Made by a program: the position numbers and the translations under genes
The notes under the pieces: generated by a model
What the model was told of the DNA's origin: nothing
Seen by the model: only the letters and a program-made list of their open reading frames with translations
The model's database searches: none
Part shown: piece by piece, positions 6,516 through 7,037 of the stretch
Layout of the letters: every line of letters starts with the position of its first letter
Numbering within the stretch: position 1 is the first letter of the stretch
Assembly (NCBI GenBank): GCA_903844585.1
Contig: CAIMUD010000069.1
Location: 1-7,037, forward strand
Length of the DNA: 7,037 bases
Origin: an uncultured Actinomycetes bacterium
Lineage (GTDB): Bacteria > Actinomycetota > Actinomycetes > Nanopelagicales > Nanopelagicaceae
Direction: 5' to 3'

Positions 6516-7037
6516 CGCTTGAAAGCCCAGAAGGTTAAGAGCTCGCCTGTTTATACAGAATTTTCAAATTCTTTTGCTCGAGTCGTTGTCGATACCGGTG
6601 TATTCCATCTTGACCTGCCTTATGACTATCTAGTTCCCCTGGAATTAGATCACCTCGTCAAGAGCGGTGTTCGAATTCTCGTTCCTTTCGGATCCAGAAC
6701 CTTGGAGGCGATGGTTATTGACCGAATCAACGGCTGTGATAAAAATAATCTCAAACCAATTCATTCAGTCATTTGCCCCTTTTCGCTTTTAGATGAAAGT
6801 CTGATTGCTTTAATTTTTGATTGCGCAAAACGATGGGCTTGCCACCCATACGATTTTATAAAAGCTGCTATCCCGCCACGTGTTTTATCGGCAGAGAAGA
6901 ACCTTCTTTTTACAAAAACTAAAGATATTGGCTCGAAGAAGGTGGCGCGTAGGGTCTACTACCAGTTCTCACCAGGTGAAGATGAGTTCCACTCACTTTG
7001 CGCGATGGCAATGAAATCGGCCAAAGCAGGGGGAGTA
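6495..7037 (+). CDS. priA: PriA-like primosomal protein N', N-terminal part (runs off window end)
   Basis: An open frame of 181 codons reaches the window end without a stop. Residues about 29-130 (ARVVVDTGVFHLDLPYDYLVP, then GVRILVPFGSRTLEAMVID, then CHPYDFIKAAIPPRV) match the N-terminal 3'-end DNA-binding domain of PriA, which recognises stalled replication forks. In E. coli-type PriA a winged-helix domain and the Walker A loop GVTGSGKT would follow. Here the chain passes quickly to ARRVYYQFSPGEDEFHSLC (151-169) with no GxxGxGKT, as I recall for other actinobacterial PriA proteins thought to have lost helicase activity. The GTG at 6495 is the first possible start, because TAA lies immediately before it in frame. 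It is 13 bp after metK, with only a weak ribosome-binding sequence. A TTG at 6519 is an alternative. The gene order metK-priA supports the name. Confidence 0.85.
   Translation, partial: MAEVKPLRLKAQKVKSSPVYTEFSNSFARVVVDTGVFHLDLPYDYLVPLELDHLVKSGVRILVPFGSRTLEAMVIDRINGCDKNNLKPIHSVICPFSLLDESLIALIFDCAKRWACHPYDFIKAAIPPRVLSAEKNLLFTKTKDIGSKKVARRVYYQFSPGEDEFHSLCAMAMKSAKAGGV

Overview
This window is 7.0 kb of a tightly packed, single-strand gene cluster, almost certainly from an actinobacterium. Three things point there. The first is the gene order carB-pyr genes-mIHF-gmk-rpoZ-coaBC-metK-priA. The second is an actinobacterial-type integration host factor (mIHF, H2TH fold). The third is actinobacterial-style sequence in RpoZ, CoaBC and PriA. 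Base composition looks low for the phylum (mid-40s % GC by eye, not computed). Intergenic gaps are 18 bp or less. Low GC plus extreme packing suggests a streamlined aquatic lineage such as the freshwater acI group (Nanopelagicales). That placement is inference from style only.

Layout, all on the + strand. Positions 1-438 are the 3' end of carB (allosteric domain). Positions 438-1286 are the iron-sulfur/FAD electron-transfer subunit of dihydroorotate dehydrogenase (pyrK). Positions 1283-2218 are the class 1B catalytic subunit (pyrD), and 2219-2926 are OMP decarboxylase (pyrF). Positions 2941-3822 hold one uninterrupted reading frame carrying an mIHF-like DNA-binding domain followed by a complete guanylate kinase. 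Positions 3841-4089 are RNA polymerase omega (rpoZ), 4105-5286 coaBC and 5291-6481 metK. From 6495 to the window end is the N-terminal part of a PriA-like protein. Adjacent genes overlap by 1 or 4 bp, abut, or are 4 to 18 bp apart, so co-transcription is likely. No terminator, tRNA, rRNA, CRISPR, IS element or gap over 300 bp is visible.

The genes form a nucleotide and cofactor supply block. CarB, PyrK/PyrD and PyrF carry out steps of UMP synthesis. Gmk converts GMP to GDP. RpoZ belongs to the RNA polymerase that uses the nucleotides. CoaBC makes 4'-phosphopantetheine for CoA, MetK makes S-adenosylmethionine, and PriA acts in replication restart.

The most unusual item is the mIHF-Gmk fusion. 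These are normally two adjacent genes. Here no stop codon separates them, yet a good Shine-Dalgarno sequence (AAGGAG) followed six bases later by an in-frame TTG sits exactly at the domain junction. The locus could therefore make both a fused protein and a free 189-residue guanylate kinase. Secondary points are a NAD-type (1B) dihydroorotate dehydrogenase, a type-1 PyrF, a CoaC domain lacking the classical Asn and Cys, a PriA whose Walker A region is unrecognisable, and a small hairpin over the priA start codon.
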